A stretch of DNA of 64,000 nt. It comes from Geodermatophilus sp. DSM 44513 (GTDB taxonomy: Bacteria; Actinomycetota; Actinomycetes; Mycobacteriales; Geodermatophilaceae). This document shows positions 1 to 9,384 of the stretch, piece by piece. A program made the position numbers and the translations under genes. A model generated the notes under the pieces. That model was not told where the DNA came from and ran no database searches. It saw only the letters and a list, made by a program, of their open reading frames with translations. The number at the start of each line of letters is the position of its first letter. Position 1 is the stretch's first letter. The DNA is taken from NCBI RefSeq assembly GCF_032460525.1, contig NZ_CP135963.1, forward strand, positions 4,092,001 through 4,156,000. The letters are read 5' to 3'.

Positions 1-1116
1 ATCGTGTTGGCCAAGAGCGCGATGCCCGACTTCGCGGCATCGTGGTTCTCGTTGTCCTCGCGCACAGGGCACACCCGATGCCCGTGGAACCTAGAGCGTG
101 ATGCCGGCGGATCAAGCAGCGGCTCGGCGGCCGGGGTCGCGGCCGGTTTCGCTCCGATCGCCATCGGCGAGGACACGGGCGGCTCGGTTCGGATCCCGGC
201 GGCCTACAACAACCTCGTCGGCGTCCGGGTGACCACCGGGCTGGTGAGCCGGTCGGGGATGGCCCCGCTGGTGGCGAGCCAGGACACCGCGGGGCCGATC
301 ACCCGCACGGTCGCGGACGCGGCCACCGTGCTCGACGTGCTGGTGGGCTTCGACCCCGCGGATCCGGCCACGCGTGCATGTCTTCGTCCGGACGTCGCCC
401 GTGGTGGCTACCGAGCGGCGCTCCGGCCCGCAGCCCTGCGGGGCGCCCGGCTCGGCCTCCTGGCCGAGGCTCTGGCGGGCGTCGACGATGAAACCACCTC
501 GCCGGTGAGCCGCGTTTTCGCGGCTGCGCTCTCAAGGCTCGAGGACTGCAAGGCGATCGTCGTGCCCGTCTCAGTGGAGGACCTGGCTGACCGTCTGCAG
601 GAAACGTCGCTATACCTGTACCGCTCGCGGTCGGACATCGACGACTTTCTGTCCCGCCGGCCGGTTCCGTTCCGGGACGTCGCCTCCATCGTCCGCGCAG
701 GACTCTTCGACCAGAGCCTCGACCTGCTGCGCGCAATTGCCGAGTGCGACCCCGAGCCGGCCGAGCTACGCAAGCGGGAGGCGGCGCAGCAGGACCTGCG
801 GGCGCGGCTCGTCGGAGTGATGCAGGCCCACGAGCTCGACGCCCTCTGCTTTCCCACCACGCCGGGAATCGCACCGACGTCGGAGGAGCTCCGGCGGGGG
901 GATGTGCGGACGCAGAGCTTTCGCACGAACACCATCGTCGCCGCGCAGTCCGGGCTACCCGCGATCACCGTCCCGGCCGGGCTGACCAGCCTGGGGATCC
1001 CCGTCGGACTGGAACTGATCGGCCGGCCCTTCAGCGAACGGAGCCTGCTCAGCCTCGCGTCCGGTGTCGAGGCCGCGAGTTCGTCACCCGTCGTGCCGCC
1101 CACCACCCCTTGTTAG
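1..1116 (+). CDS. Amidase-signature hydrolase, C-terminal part (cut by left edge)
   Basis: The frame is open from base 1 and stops at TAG 1114-1116, so about 371 C-terminal residues of an amidase-signature enzyme are present. The glycine/serine core GGSSSGSAAG and the nucleophile loop DTGGSVRIPAA are visible. The catalytic lysine of the Ser-Ser-Lys triad normally lies upstream and is outside the window. The family hydrolyses carbon-nitrogen amide bonds in the cytoplasm; the substrate cannot be read from sequence. An NCS1 permease follows after 21 bp and a second amidase after that, all on one strand, so an operon for uptake and hydrolysis of an amide, ureide or pyrimidine-like compound is likely (inference). 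Confidence 0.88.
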   Translation: MVLAKSAMPDFAASWFSLSSRTGHTRCPWNLERDAGGSSSGSAAGVAAGFAPIAIGEDTGGSVRIPAAYNNLVGVRVTTGLVSRSGMAPLVASQDTAGPITRTVADAATVLDVLVGFDPADPATRACLRPDVARGGYRAALRPAALRGARLGLLAEALAGVDDETTSPVSRVFAAALSRLEDCKAIVVPVSVEDLADRLQETSLYLYRSRSDIDDFLSRRPVPFRDVASIVRAGLFDQSLDLLRAIAECDPEPAELRKREAAQQDLRARLVGVMQAHELDALCFPTTPGIAPTSEELRRGDVRTQSFRTNTIVAAQSGLPAITVPAGLTSLGIPVGLELIGRPFSERSLLSLASGVEAASSSPVVPPTTPC

Positions 1117-1137
1117 CCGACCTACCGGAGGCCCTGC

Positions 1138-2493
1138 ATGTCCACGTCCGAGACGCCTGATGCCGTCATCAACGAGGAGTACCACTCCACGCCCGTGCCA
1201 TTGGCGGGCCGGCTGGGCTTCGGCCAGCCGGCCTGGGTGTGGTCCGGTTTCGGGATCGCCTTCATCTGCGCGGTGATCGGCGGCACGATCCAGCAGGGAC
1301 TCGGAACGGTAGAGGCGATCCTTGCGATCATCGCCGGCAACGTCATCCTGTTCGTCTACGCGTCGGCTCTCGGCTACGCCAGCGGCAAGTGGGGGTTGAA
1401 CTTCCCGCTGACGGTCCGAGCAGTGTTCGGCGGCCGCGGCTCGATCATCCCCATCGTGATCCTCGCCGCCCTGGTGACCGGGTGGTTCAGCTTCCACACA
1501 TGGCTGACCGCCGACATCATCAAGGTTGCCTTCACCATCGAGTCAGGCGTCGGGGTGGCGCTCATCGCGCTTGCGGTGGGGGTGATCTATGCGGTGCCCG
1601 TGATCTTCGGCATCAAGTCGATGGCGCTGGTGCGTCAGATCGCCATTCCGGCGATGGTCCTGTTCGTCGTCTACTACCTCGTCACCAAGGTCGTCCCGGC
1701 CGGCTCCGCACTGTTCGAGTCCACTGGTGACGGCTCGATGTCCTTCCTGACGGGCGTCGGGATCGCCTGGGCGACGTACGCGGTCAGCGGCACCATGACC
1801 GGCGACATCGTCCGCTACACCCGCACGGGGGGGCAGGCCGTCGGGGTCACCGCGGTCGCTTTCCTCTTCAGCAACGCCCCCTTCATGATCCTGGGCGCAC
1901 TCTTCTCCGCGGCGATCGACGACCCGACAGTGCCCTACTTCCTTGACTCCGACAGCATGACGGTCCTCATCCCGCTCGCGGCCATCGCGATCCTGAGCAC
2001 CTGGTCTACCGCCGACGCGTGCCTGTACAACGCCGCAATGGGCTTCTCCAACAGCCTGCCTGGCTTCAACTGGCGTCGGGCCGCGATCCTGGGCATGGTC
2101 CTCGGGATCGTCGCGGCGATGTCGGGCGTGATCGGCAACGTCACCAATCTGCTGATCGCGATCGGTCTCATCGTCCCGCCGGTCGGTGCCGTCATCATCA
2201 GCGACTACTTCCTGGTCCGGCGTCGGCATGGCTTCGGCATGGACCGCATCGCCCCCGTCAACCTCGCCGCGATCATCGCCGTCGTGCTCGGCATCGTGGT
2301 GGGCGTGTTCATGTACTTCAGTTTCCCCAACTTCATCTTCGGCATCCCGGGGATCACGGTCTCTCTCGTGACGTATGCCCTGCTGGCGAAGGGCTTCGGT
2401 GGGGCTCTGGGAGCAGAGGAGCCGACCCTCGTGAACGCCGCGGAAGCGGAAGGCATCACCAAACCGACGGCAGCGCCCAGCGTCGTCGCCTGA
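1138..2493 (+). CDS. NCS1-family cytosine/purine-type permease
   Basis: A 451-residue membrane protein with about 12 hydrophobic segments and the NCS1 (nucleobase:cation symporter 1, CodB-like) pattern, including the early segment FGQPAWVWSGFGIAF and a conserved internal stretch ending DIVRYTR. The family imports cytosine, purines, allantoin, hydantoins or thiamine precursors with H+ or Na+. A GGAGG at 1126-1130 lies 7 bp before the ATG. The gene sits between two amidase genes, which argues for a nitrogenous substrate that is cleaved after entry rather than for thiamine. The hydrophilic tail after the last membrane segment is about 35 residues. Substrate unknown. Confidence 0.88.
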   Translation: MSTSETPDAVINEEYHSTPVPLAGRLGFGQPAWVWSGFGIAFICAVIGGTIQQGLGTVEAILAIIAGNVILFVYASALGYASGKWGLNFPLTVRAVFGGRGSIIPIVILAALVTGWFSFHTWLTADIIKVAFTIESGVGVALIALAVGVIYAVPVIFGIKSMALVRQIAIPAMVLFVVYYLVTKVVPAGSALFESTGDGSMSFLTGVGIAWATYAVSGTMTGDIVRYTRTGGQAVGVTAVAFLFSNAPFMILGALFSAAIDDPTVPYFLDSDSMTVLIPLAAIAILSTWSTADACLYNAAMGFSNSLPGFNWRRAAILGMVLGIVAAMSGVIGNVTNLLIAIGLIVPPVGAVIISDYFLVRRRHGFGMDRIAPVNLAAIIAVVLGIVVGVFMYFSFPNFIFGIPGITVSLVTYALLAKGFGGALGAEEPTLVNAAEAEGITKPTAAPSVVA

Positions 2494-2512
2494 TCGAAAG
2501 GAGATTGTGACC

Positions 2513-3943
2513 ATGACCGACATCTGCGCCATGCCGGCGACCGATCTAGCCGAGGCAGTCAGGCGGGGCGAGATCTCGCCCGTGGACGTGGTCCAGGCGG
2601 TGAGCGACCGGATGGATGCCGTCGAACCGGTGCTGCACGCGTTCTGCACGACGACCATCGACCTCGCCCGCAGCCAGGCGGAGGACCTCGCGAGACGCAT
2701 CGCAGCGGGAGAGGAGGTGGGGCCGCTGGCGGGCGTGCCAGTCGGCATCAAGGACCTCGTGGCGACCAAGGGCATCCGGACGGCGATGGGCTCGAAGGCC
2801 TACGAGGACTTCGTACCTGACGAGGACGACATCGTGGTGGAACGCCTGAAGGCGGCGGACGCCCTCATCATCGGCAAGACCAACGTGCCGGAGTTCGGGT
2901 ACAGCGGCGTCGGCCACAACCCGGTGTTCGAGACGACGCGCAATCCATGGAATCCCGCGATGACACCGGGCGGCTCCAGCGCCGGCTCAGGGGCAGCTGT
3001 CGCGGCCGGCATGGGCCCCATCGCAGTGGGCAGCGACGGCGGTGGATCCGTGCGCATCCCATCTGCCCACTGCGGTCTCTTCGGCATGAAGGCGTCAATG
3101 GGACGTGTCCCCCTTTACCCAGGATGCCGTGACGAGCGGTACCCCGGCGCCTCGAGCTGGGAGTCCCTGGAGCACATCGGTCCCATGTCGCGGACCGTGG
3201 CCGACAGTGCCCTGATGCTCTCGGTCATGGCTGGGCCTGATCCTCGCGACCGGCACACGATCCCGACCTCGGACGTGGACTGGACCGGTTGCCTGTCGAC
3301 GGGCGTCGAGGGGCTCCGTGTCGCCTTCAGTCCCAACCTCGGCTACGCCGCTGTGGACCCTGCCGTGCGCGAGGTCGTGCAGAACGCCGTCAGCGTCTTC
3401 GAGAAGGAGCTCGGCTGCGACGTCGAGCAAGCCGACCCGGGCTTCGACGATCCGTACGCCGCGTTCTGGGGCATCGTCGCCCTCGACACTGACCTCCGTG
3501 GGATGCGACGGCTCGCTGCGGAGAACGAGATCTCGCCGCACCTAGCCGACTTCCTCGCCCGACCCTGGACCGCCGAGGATCTGACCGACGCGGCGATGAC
3601 CCGAAAGTCGGTGAACAACAAGATGTGGCGGTTCATGGCGAACTACGACCTGCTCCTCACCCCCACCCTGACTGTCCCGCCTTTTCCTGTGCACATGCAG
3701 GGGCCGGAGAAGGTCGACGGTCGGATGGTGCCGTCCTTCCAGTGGCTGTCCTTCACGCTGCCTATCAATATGACGGGTCAGCCGGCGGCCACCGTTCCGG
3801 CGGGTTGGACGGAGGACGGCCTGCCCGTGGGCCTGCAGATCGTCGGCCGACATCTCCATGACGAGACGGTCCTGCGAGCGGCCGCCGCGTTCGAGGCGGC
3901 GGCCCCCTGGCATAACCGGTGGCCCGCTCTCATCCGCCCCTAA
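2513..3943 (+). CDS. Amidase-signature hydrolase
   Basis: A full-length (476-residue) amidase-signature enzyme. The catalytic lysine is in GVPVGIKDLVATKG near residue 80, the Gly/Ser core is GGSSAGSGAAVAAG, and the nucleophile loop is SDGGGSVRIPSAHCG, so the Ser-Ser-Lys triad is complete. AAAGGAG at 2497-2503 lies 9 bp before ATG 2513. It is only 3 bp from an in-frame GTG at 2507, so ATG 2513 is preferred. It follows the permease by 19 bp and is probably co-transcribed with it and with the upstream amidase. Two different amidases flanking one permease suggest either two related substrates or sequential hydrolysis steps. The family includes indoleacetamide, biuret, allophanate and peptide amidases; I cannot choose among them. 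Confidence 0.9.
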   Translation: MTDICAMPATDLAEAVRRGEISPVDVVQAVSDRMDAVEPVLHAFCTTTIDLARSQAEDLARRIAAGEEVGPLAGVPVGIKDLVATKGIRTAMGSKAYEDFVPDEDDIVVERLKAADALIIGKTNVPEFGYSGVGHNPVFETTRNPWNPAMTPGGSSAGSGAAVAAGMGPIAVGSDGGGSVRIPSAHCGLFGMKASMGRVPLYPGCRDERYPGASSWESLEHIGPMSRTVADSALMLSVMAGPDPRDRHTIPTSDVDWTGCLSTGVEGLRVAFSPNLGYAAVDPAVREVVQNAVSVFEKELGCDVEQADPGFDDPYAAFWGIVALDTDLRGMRRLAAENEISPHLADFLARPWTAEDLTDAAMTRKSVNNKMWRFMANYDLLLTPTLTVPPFPVHMQGPEKVDGRMVPSFQWLSFTLPINMTGQPAATVPAGWTEDGLPVGLQIVGRHLHDETVLRAAAAFEAAAPWHNRWPALIRP

Positions 3944-4007
3944 AACCTAAGCCGTGGGCATGCCGGCGGGGGCCCGTCGGCATGCCATCACGCACCCGCC
4001 GACCCCC

Positions 4008-4298
4008 ATGAGTCCGGGCACTAGGTTCGCCCGGGGCGTGAGCTCCGCCGACGGATGGGACCTGACCGTCCCGGAGGATGCAGCCGAGCTGCTGGCCGAG
4101 CTGCGCCGCCACGGCGTGCGGCCCGGTCAGCGCCTGCATGTGGTGCAGACCGGCGAAGCCCCGCTCGAGCGGCCGAGCGACGGCACCGACCAGCCGGAAC
4201 GCCGGGGGCTGGACTTCATCGGCTCAGTCCACGGCGGTCCCGCCGACCTGTCCACCCGGACCGAGGAGTACCTCCAGCAAGGCTTCGGCCGCGAGTGA
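4008..4298 (+). CDS. Putative antitoxin partner of PIN toxin
   Basis: A small protein of about 96 residues. Its middle (DLTVPEDAAELLAELRRHGVRPGQRLHVV) reads like the short strand-helix DNA-binding or toxin-binding segment of actinobacterial type II antitoxins, which would repress its own operon and hold the toxin inactive. Its stop codon overlaps the GTG start of the PIN-domain gene (GTGA at 4295-4298), the usual antitoxin-then-toxin arrangement. The start is uncertain: in-frame ATG 3954, ATG 4008 and GTG 4038 are possible and none has a strong ribosome-binding site. Function rests mainly on the neighbour. Confidence 0.6.
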   Translation: MSPGTRFARGVSSADGWDLTVPEDAAELLAELRRHGVRPGQRLHVVQTGEAPLERPSDGTDQPERRGLDFIGSVHGGPADLSTRTEEYLQQGFGRE

Positions 4299-4663
4299 TC
4301 CTCCTCGACACCAACATCCTCGTCGCCGCCGCCAGAACCGTAGACGTCAACCACGGCACTGCGGCGCGGCTGCTCGAGACCCGCGACGAGTCGTTCCTGG
4401 TTCCACCCACCGTGCTCGCCGAGGTGTGTTACGTCCTCAGCGAATGGGGCAGTCCCGCTGCCGAGGTCCGGTTTCTGCGGGCGTTCCAGCCCGGTGGCCT
4501 GCGGTTGGCCGAGCTGACCGCCGCGGACGTCGCCCGCATGGCTGACCTCGCCGAGCGCCTCGGCATCCAGCGCATCGCCACCTTCGACCAGCGGCACTTC
4601 ACGGTCGTCCGACCCGCCCACGTCGAAGCGTTCACACTGCTGCCCGAGACCCCGTCCTCCTGA
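4295..4663 (+). CDS. PIN-domain ribonuclease toxin (VapC-like)
   Basis: A 122-residue PIN-domain protein. The N-terminus begins VILLDTNILVAAA with the first metal-binding Asp. The second acidic position is the Glu of LAEVCYVL, and the C-terminal part has the typical MADLAERLG followed by IATFDQRHF with the last Asp. PIN toxins of this type cleave RNA with Mg2+ or Mn2+ and are neutralised by the product of the preceding gene. The GTG start overlaps the upstream stop, giving translational coupling. No other mobile-element feature is close by. Family assignment is firm; whether the pair is active is not known. Confidence 0.8.
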   Translation: MILLDTNILVAAARTVDVNHGTAARLLETRDESFLVPPTVLAEVCYVLSEWGSPAAEVRFLRAFQPGGLRLAELTAADVARMADLAERLGIQRIATFDQRHFTVVRPAHVEAFTLLPETPSS

Positions 4664-4769
4664 CCCCGCCGTCGTTCGACCAGCCGAAGGGCTCGGTGGG
4701 GCAGGTCAACGCCTGACCGCCTATGCGGCACCATCCTCCAGGACGTCCGCCTGACGGGGGTCACTTCAC

Positions 4770-6788
4770 CTACCTCGCCGCAAACGACCTACCCTCACCC
4801 GCCAGCGGCCCCGTTGTCATCGAGACGTGAGGGGTGTCGCCGCCGAACAGCTCCGCCCGGCCGCGGCCGTTGTTCTTGGCCCGGTACATGGCCGCGTCGG
4901 CGTGGGCGATGAGTTGCCCCGGGTCGGCTTCGGGGTGTGCGGCGAGCGCGACCCCGACGCTGACGGTGACCGTCAGCTCGAGGTGTCGCACCGCAAGCGG
5001 TGTCCGGAAGGCGTCGATGATGCGCTCGGCGATGGCCGAGGCGTGCGCGGCGTCGACGACGTGCTCGCACAGGACGGCAATCTCGTCTCCCCCCAAGCGC
5101 GCCACGGTGTCCTCCGGGCGAAGCGCGTCGGTGAGCCGCCCGCCGAACGCGCAGAGGACCTGGTCGCCGACCTCGTGACCGAGGCGGTCGTTGATCTGCT
5201 TAAACCGGTCGACGTCGAGGTACATGACCGCCACCGGGCCGGGATGCCGTTCCAGCCGGGTGAGGGCGTGCTGGAGGCGTTCGAAGAACAGCGTCCGGTT
5301 GGCCAGCCCGGTGAGCGGGTCGTGGAGCACTTCCCGGCGTAGTCGCTCCGCCTCCTTGGCGTGCGTGACGTCGCGGAACACCGAGAGACCGCCGACCACC
5401 TCGCCGTCCTCGTCGAGAATGGGTGAGTAGGCGGCGGTGAACCAGCCCTGCACCCCGGTTTCGGGAACGTCGAAGTGGCGCTCCGGGGTGCTGACGTGCT
5501 TGCCGTCGAGCGCGTCCCGAAAGAACCGGTCATCTCCGGTGCCGACGATGGAGGGAAACCGCTCGAAGGCCACCTGGCCGAGGACCTCGGAGGCCGGAAC
5601 GCCGGTCACCTTCTCCATCGCCGGATTCCACAAGGTGTACCGGAACTCTGCGTCGAAGGCGTGAATGCAGTCCGACGTGCTCCGGACGAGAAGCTGGGAG
5701 AAGTGCCGCTCGCGGTTAAGTGCCTGCTGCGCCTCCCGCTCTGCCTCGGCAAGGCGGATGCGTTCCACGGCGAGGTCGAGCAGGCTCGCCATGGACCGCA
5801 CCCAGTTGAGTTCCTCCTGCCCGAAGAACGGCGTGTAGGGGCTGACCCATAGGGACAACCGCCCGGAGCGGAGGGGAAAGTCGATACGGTGCGGCGACGT
5901 GGTCTCGCCGGGAGCGTCGCCGCTCCCCCCGGAGTGGAACATCTCGGGCATCCGCAGGTCGCCGTAGGTGGCGAGCACGCCCTGCTCGTCGTCGATCAAG
6001 GCAGCGCCGCGGCCGCCCACCACCCGCACCAGATGAGGCAGGAGACCGCCGGCAATATCCTCGCGCCTGGTAGCCGCCACCAGGCTCTCCACAGCCTTGT
6101 TGAGGTCCGCTTCGTCGGGTTGACGCCAGGACGCCAACAGCAGACGCGGGGGATTCAGCCCCGCCCAGAACGAGACAGTGCTGGCCAGGGCCAGGCTCTG
6201 CACGACCAGCCCCGGCCACTGGCTGGAGACGTCCCGGCTGGAGCCGGCGGTCAGGAGCGCGAAACTGAGTCCGACCGACGCGTACGCGAGCAGGCGCATG
6301 CGCCGGCGCACCACGTTCGGCTGCCCCTGACCCGAGGACCAGAGTCGCACCGCGACCAGCAGGGACAGCCCCGTCCACACGAGGAGGACCGCGCCGATGT
6401 ACCACGGCGACCACGCCGGTACCGGCTCGCCCGCCTCCGAGATGGGCGGCAGGATCAGCGTGGCGGCGACGAGGGCGACCGTGGCCGCCGCGGCCAGCCT
6501 CTCCACCAGTCTGGACACCCCGGTGAAGGCGACCGCGAACCGGTGCAGGCAATACGGGAAGGCAACCAGGGCGGCGACGCTGACCTTTTGTGCCCACTGG
6601 ACCGCGTCCCCGCCCGTATCGGGGAGCAGAACCCCGGCGGTGGTGGCGCCTGCGAGCAGCGCAAAGCTCACCGCCGCCCACTTCGCCGGGGCATCGCGCC
6701 GCCGACGCCACAGCACCAACGACGTCGCCGCCAGACCCACGAACAGGATCGTCGTCAGGATCCGCAACAGGCCGGTCAACGGCTCCAT
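4770..6788 (-). CDS. Membrane-anchored GAF-PAS-GGDEF diguanylate cyclase
   Basis: A 672-residue sensor protein predicted to make c-di-GMP from two GTP. Residues 1-230 hold about seven hydrophobic helices (a membrane sensory module). A GAF-like region follows (about 240-395), then a PAS domain (about 405-515, with DCIHAFDAEFRYTLWNPAME) and a GGDEF domain to the end (LDVDRFKQINDRLGHEVGD, then RLGGDEIAVLC). The signature reads GGDEI rather than GGDEF. An RPED motif five residues before it fits the inhibitory I-site RxxD, so product feedback is likely. GGGGAG four bases before ATG 6788 and the immediate start of the first membrane helix support this start over longer in-frame options up to 6950. 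No EAL domain is present. Confidence 0.87.
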   Translation of the reverse strand: MEPLTGLLRILTTILFVGLAATSLVLWRRRRDAPAKWAAVSFALLAGATTAGVLLPDTGGDAVQWAQKVSVAALVAFPYCLHRFAVAFTGVSRLVERLAAAATVALVAATLILPPISEAGEPVPAWSPWYIGAVLLVWTGLSLLVAVRLWSSGQGQPNVVRRRMRLLAYASVGLSFALLTAGSSRDVSSQWPGLVVQSLALASTVSFWAGLNPPRLLLASWRQPDEADLNKAVESLVAATRREDIAGGLLPHLVRVVGGRGAALIDDEQGVLATYGDLRMPEMFHSGGSGDAPGETTSPHRIDFPLRSGRLSLWVSPYTPFFGQEELNWVRSMASLLDLAVERIRLAEAEREAQQALNRERHFSQLLVRSTSDCIHAFDAEFRYTLWNPAMEKVTGVPASEVLGQVAFERFPSIVGTGDDRFFRDALDGKHVSTPERHFDVPETGVQGWFTAAYSPILDEDGEVVGGLSVFRDVTHAKEAERLRREVLHDPLTGLANRTLFFERLQHALTRLERHPGPVAVMYLDVDRFKQINDRLGHEVGDQVLCAFGGRLTDALRPEDTVARLGGDEIAVLCEHVVDAAHASAIAERIIDAFRTPLAVRHLELTVTVSVGVALAAHPEADPGQLIAHADAAMYRAKNNGRGRAELFGGDTPHVSMTTGPLAGEGRSFAAR

Positions 6789-7135
6789 GTCACTCCCCGT
6801 CGGGGTGTCCGGGACCGCTGCCTGTGGATTCGTGTCGGCAGAGTCGTCCCGCCGGCCATACCCCTCGCCGCGGTCGCTGCCGCCTGAGGAGCGGACGGTG
6901 TCTTCGGTGGCGATGTGCGGACCGTCGCTTGACGAAGGTCTTCGTCCCAATCTGACGTCGCGCCACAGAGCTCAGCATGGTGAGAGCACCACAACCCCGA
7001 TCGGTCGAGATTGTGGTCTGCGTCACGCGACGTCATGTGAACTCCGGGTGCAGACTGTTCCCGCTCGGTAACTGGTCGGGTGCAGAATGTAACCTCCACC
7101 CGCTCCCCCGGGTACCCCCAGCGGATGAGATCCCG

Positions 7136-7339
7136 ATGTGCCGACACGGAACCCCCTGGCCCCACGTGACCAGCGACACGGGTGAGTTGGCGGCTGCCGT
7201 CAGCGCCCATCCCGAGCAGGGCTTGAACCTGCTCTGCAACGGCGTGATCCTCTTCGATGACGACAGGGAACTCCTCCCCGACGGCAGGGCCGTCCGGCAC
7301 CACCACACCTGGCTCAGGCCGGAGCTAGCCAGTCGCTGA
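7136..7339 (+). CDS. Small DUF5999-family protein
   Basis: A 67-residue protein beginning MCRHGTPWPHV. It contains AHPEQGLNLLCNGVILFDD and ELLPDGRAV, the conserved layout of the DUF5999 family known from streptomycetes and relatives (a short Cys/His N-terminus, HPEQGW-LLCNGV, then a DDTGELLPDG-like end). The function of the family is not known. The internal ATG at 7136 matches the family's usual N-terminus, so longer upstream extensions are disregarded. It stands alone between the divergent diguanylate cyclase gene and the thiamine operon. Confidence 0.7.
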   Translation: MCRHGTPWPHVTSDTGELAAAVSAHPEQGLNLLCNGVILFDDDRELLPDGRAVRHHHTWLRPELASR

Positions 7340-7911
7340 GCACCGCCTGCGCCCGCCGCGGGCCGACCCGTCTCAGCTCTGTCCAGGCACGACATCCGGC
7401 GTGTCCGGCCCGGCTCGAGGAGAGCGCAAAGCAGGCCCCCTGGCAAGTGACTGCGGGGCACCTGGACATGGGCCGAGGCCTGGGATCCGCGGGGGGACCA
7501 CTCGTTGTGGCCTGACCCGCCACTCTCATCCTCCCTTGAGTGCGAACAACCGTCCTGTCCACGTGCAGGGGCAGATCGCCGAACCTTGCCGCTAGTTAGA
7601 CGCAGCAGCGGCTTTCGAACTGCGTCATGCGCCGATGCCGTTGAAGACCTCGATGTGGCCGAGACCGTGGTGGCATTCAGGCTCTCCCGCAATGTCGGCA
7701 GGTTCGTCCGCTTCACGCCCATGAGTCACTCTGGTGGTGCTCGTCGACGTGAGGATCCTCGAGCCGAGATGACTGTCGTGCCGTCGACAGCTCAGGCCTA
7801 TTGCGAATCGCCACTGTCCCTGAAGAACACACCAGGAGTGCCAGTGAACCTCTATCCCCCTGGCCCTGCGGTACCCGGGGAGTAGACGCCTCGCTAGGCT
7901 GCAAGGGCGAT
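7340..7911. other. Intergenic stretch without a convincing gene
   Basis: About 570 bp between the DUF5999 gene and the TPP riboswitch. Reading frames on both strands here have no recognisable motif and no good ribosome-binding site. The promoter of the thiamine operon should lie in the last 100-150 bp, but I cannot place it with confidence. Confidence 0.5.
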
Positions 7912-8000
7912 GTGCGGGAGCTCGGAACAACCGGGCTGAGAGGGCGGCTGATGTGCCGCCGACCGCTGGAACCTGACCGGGTAATGCCGGCGTAGGGAGC
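7912..8000 (+). promoter_or_regulatory. TPP riboswitch (THI element)
   Basis: The hallmark blocks of the thiamine pyrophosphate aptamer are present in order: the P2/J3-2 segment with GGGCTGAGAGGG (about 7933-7944), a variable stem-loop, then GGAACCTGACCGGGTAATGCC (about 7968-7988), and a closing GGGAG just before the ATG of the first thiamine gene at 8005. The closing part overlaps the ribosome-binding region, which suggests control of translation initiation by TPP, as is usual in actinobacteria. Confidence 0.93.
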
Positions 8001-8004
8001 GAGC

Positions 8005-9384
8005 ATGAGCCCGTCGGGCGCCGTCGGTGCCACCACGTCGTCGGGGGATGCCCCGATCACACTGTCGCAGCCGCCGCCGCGGATGCTGGGCCTCGGGGAG
8101 ACGGTGGGGTTGTGGGGCAGCCTGGGGATCAGCCTGCTGCTGCCGGTGGCGGCCACGTACGTGGTTCTCGCCGACCGCCCGCTGTCGGTGACGATCGGCG
8201 CGATCGTCACCGGTGCGGTGATCGGCTCGGTGCTGCTGGGCCTGGGCGCGGCGGCCGGCGCCCGGGAGGGCGTGCCGGCGATGGTGCTGATGCGGGGGCT
8301 GCTGGGCCGGCGGACCTCCTGGCTGCCGACCGCCCTCAATGTGGTGCAGTGCGTGGGCTGGGCGGCGTTCGAGGTGTGGATCATCGCCGAGGCCGCCTCG
8401 CGGGCGCTGGGTGCGCCGCGCTGGCCGTTCGTGCTGGTCGCGGGCGCACTCGCGACGCTGATGGCGCTGCGCCCGCTGGGGGCGGTGCGGGTGCTGGCGC
8501 GCTACGCGGTGTGGGCGGCGCTGGCCGCGATCGTCTACCTGTTCGCCGAGGTGCTTTCCCGGCCGCTGCCGCCGGTCACCGAGGGCGGAGCCGGATCGTT
8601 CTGGACCGCGGCCGACATCGTGATCGCTCTGCCGGTCTCGTGGTTTCCGCTGGCGGCGGACTACACCCGGCACGTCCGGCGCGGGCGGGCGGCGTTCGCC
8701 GGTGTCGCTGTCGGCTACGGGATGGCCACCGTGGCCCTGTTCACCCTGGGTGTGCTGGCCCTGGTCGCCTACGGCCGGGGCGGTCTGGACGTCGTAGACG
8801 CGCTGCTGGCCGTGCCGCTGGGACTGCTGGCCGTGCTGGTGCTGCTGGTGGTCGAGGTCGACGAGGCCTTCGCCAACGTCTACTCCACTGCGGTCTCGGC
8901 GCAGAACATCGTGGGTCGCCTCGATCGCCGGGTGCTGGCCGCAGGCGTCGGGCTGGTGGCCACCGGGCTCGCACTCGCGGTGGACCTGGTCGCCTACGAG
9001 CCGTTCCTATTCCTGATCGGCGCAGTGTTCGTCCCGCTCGTCGGGGTGTTCGTCGTCGCCTACTGGCTGCTGCCGCGCGGCGGCTGGGACGTATCGGACA
9101 CCGCCCCGGCGCGCCCGGGGCCGCTGCTGGCGTGGGCGGCCGGCTTCGTCGCCTACCAACTCACCCTGCCGACCTTCTTCACCGGGCCGGGCGCCGGCTG
9201 GACGGCGTGGTGGGCCGCCCGCCAGGCCGACCTGGGCATCGATCCGGCCAACGGCTGGTCGGCGTCGCTGGTCAGCCTCGCGGTGGCCGCCGTCCTCACC
9301 GCGCTGCTCTGCCTGCTCGGCGGGCTGTTCGCCCGCCGCCGGCGGCCCCGGTCCACGCTCGCCCGATCGGAGGCCGTCCGATGA
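8005..9384 (+). CDS. cytX: NCS1 permease for a thiamine precursor (CytX-like)
   Basis: A 459-residue membrane protein with about 12 hydrophobic helices and an NCS1 pattern (LGLGETVGLWGSLGISLLLP, then PLAADYTRHVRRG), distinct from the permease at 1138. NCS1 members directly under a TPP riboswitch are known as CytX/ThiX-type transporters of hydroxymethylpyrimidine (HMP) or related salvage compounds. It is the first gene after the riboswitch, and its stop overlaps the thiE start (ATGA at 9381-9384). Role as an HMP importer is inferred from regulation and context. Confidence 0.82.
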   Translation: MSPSGAVGATTSSGDAPITLSQPPPRMLGLGETVGLWGSLGISLLLPVAATYVVLADRPLSVTIGAIVTGAVIGSVLLGLGAAAGAREGVPAMVLMRGLLGRRTSWLPTALNVVQCVGWAAFEVWIIAEAASRALGAPRWPFVLVAGALATLMALRPLGAVRVLARYAVWAALAAIVYLFAEVLSRPLPPVTEGGAGSFWTAADIVIALPVSWFPLAADYTRHVRRGRAAFAGVAVGYGMATVALFTLGVLALVAYGRGGLDVVDALLAVPLGLLAVLVLLVVEVDEAFANVYSTAVSAQNIVGRLDRRVLAAGVGLVATGLALAVDLVAYEPFLFLIGAVFVPLVGVFVVAYWLLPRGGWDVSDTAPARPGPLLAWAAGFVAYQLTLPTFFTGPGAGWTAWWAARQADLGIDPANGWSASLVSLAVAAVLTALLCLLGGLFARRRRPRSTLARSEAVR

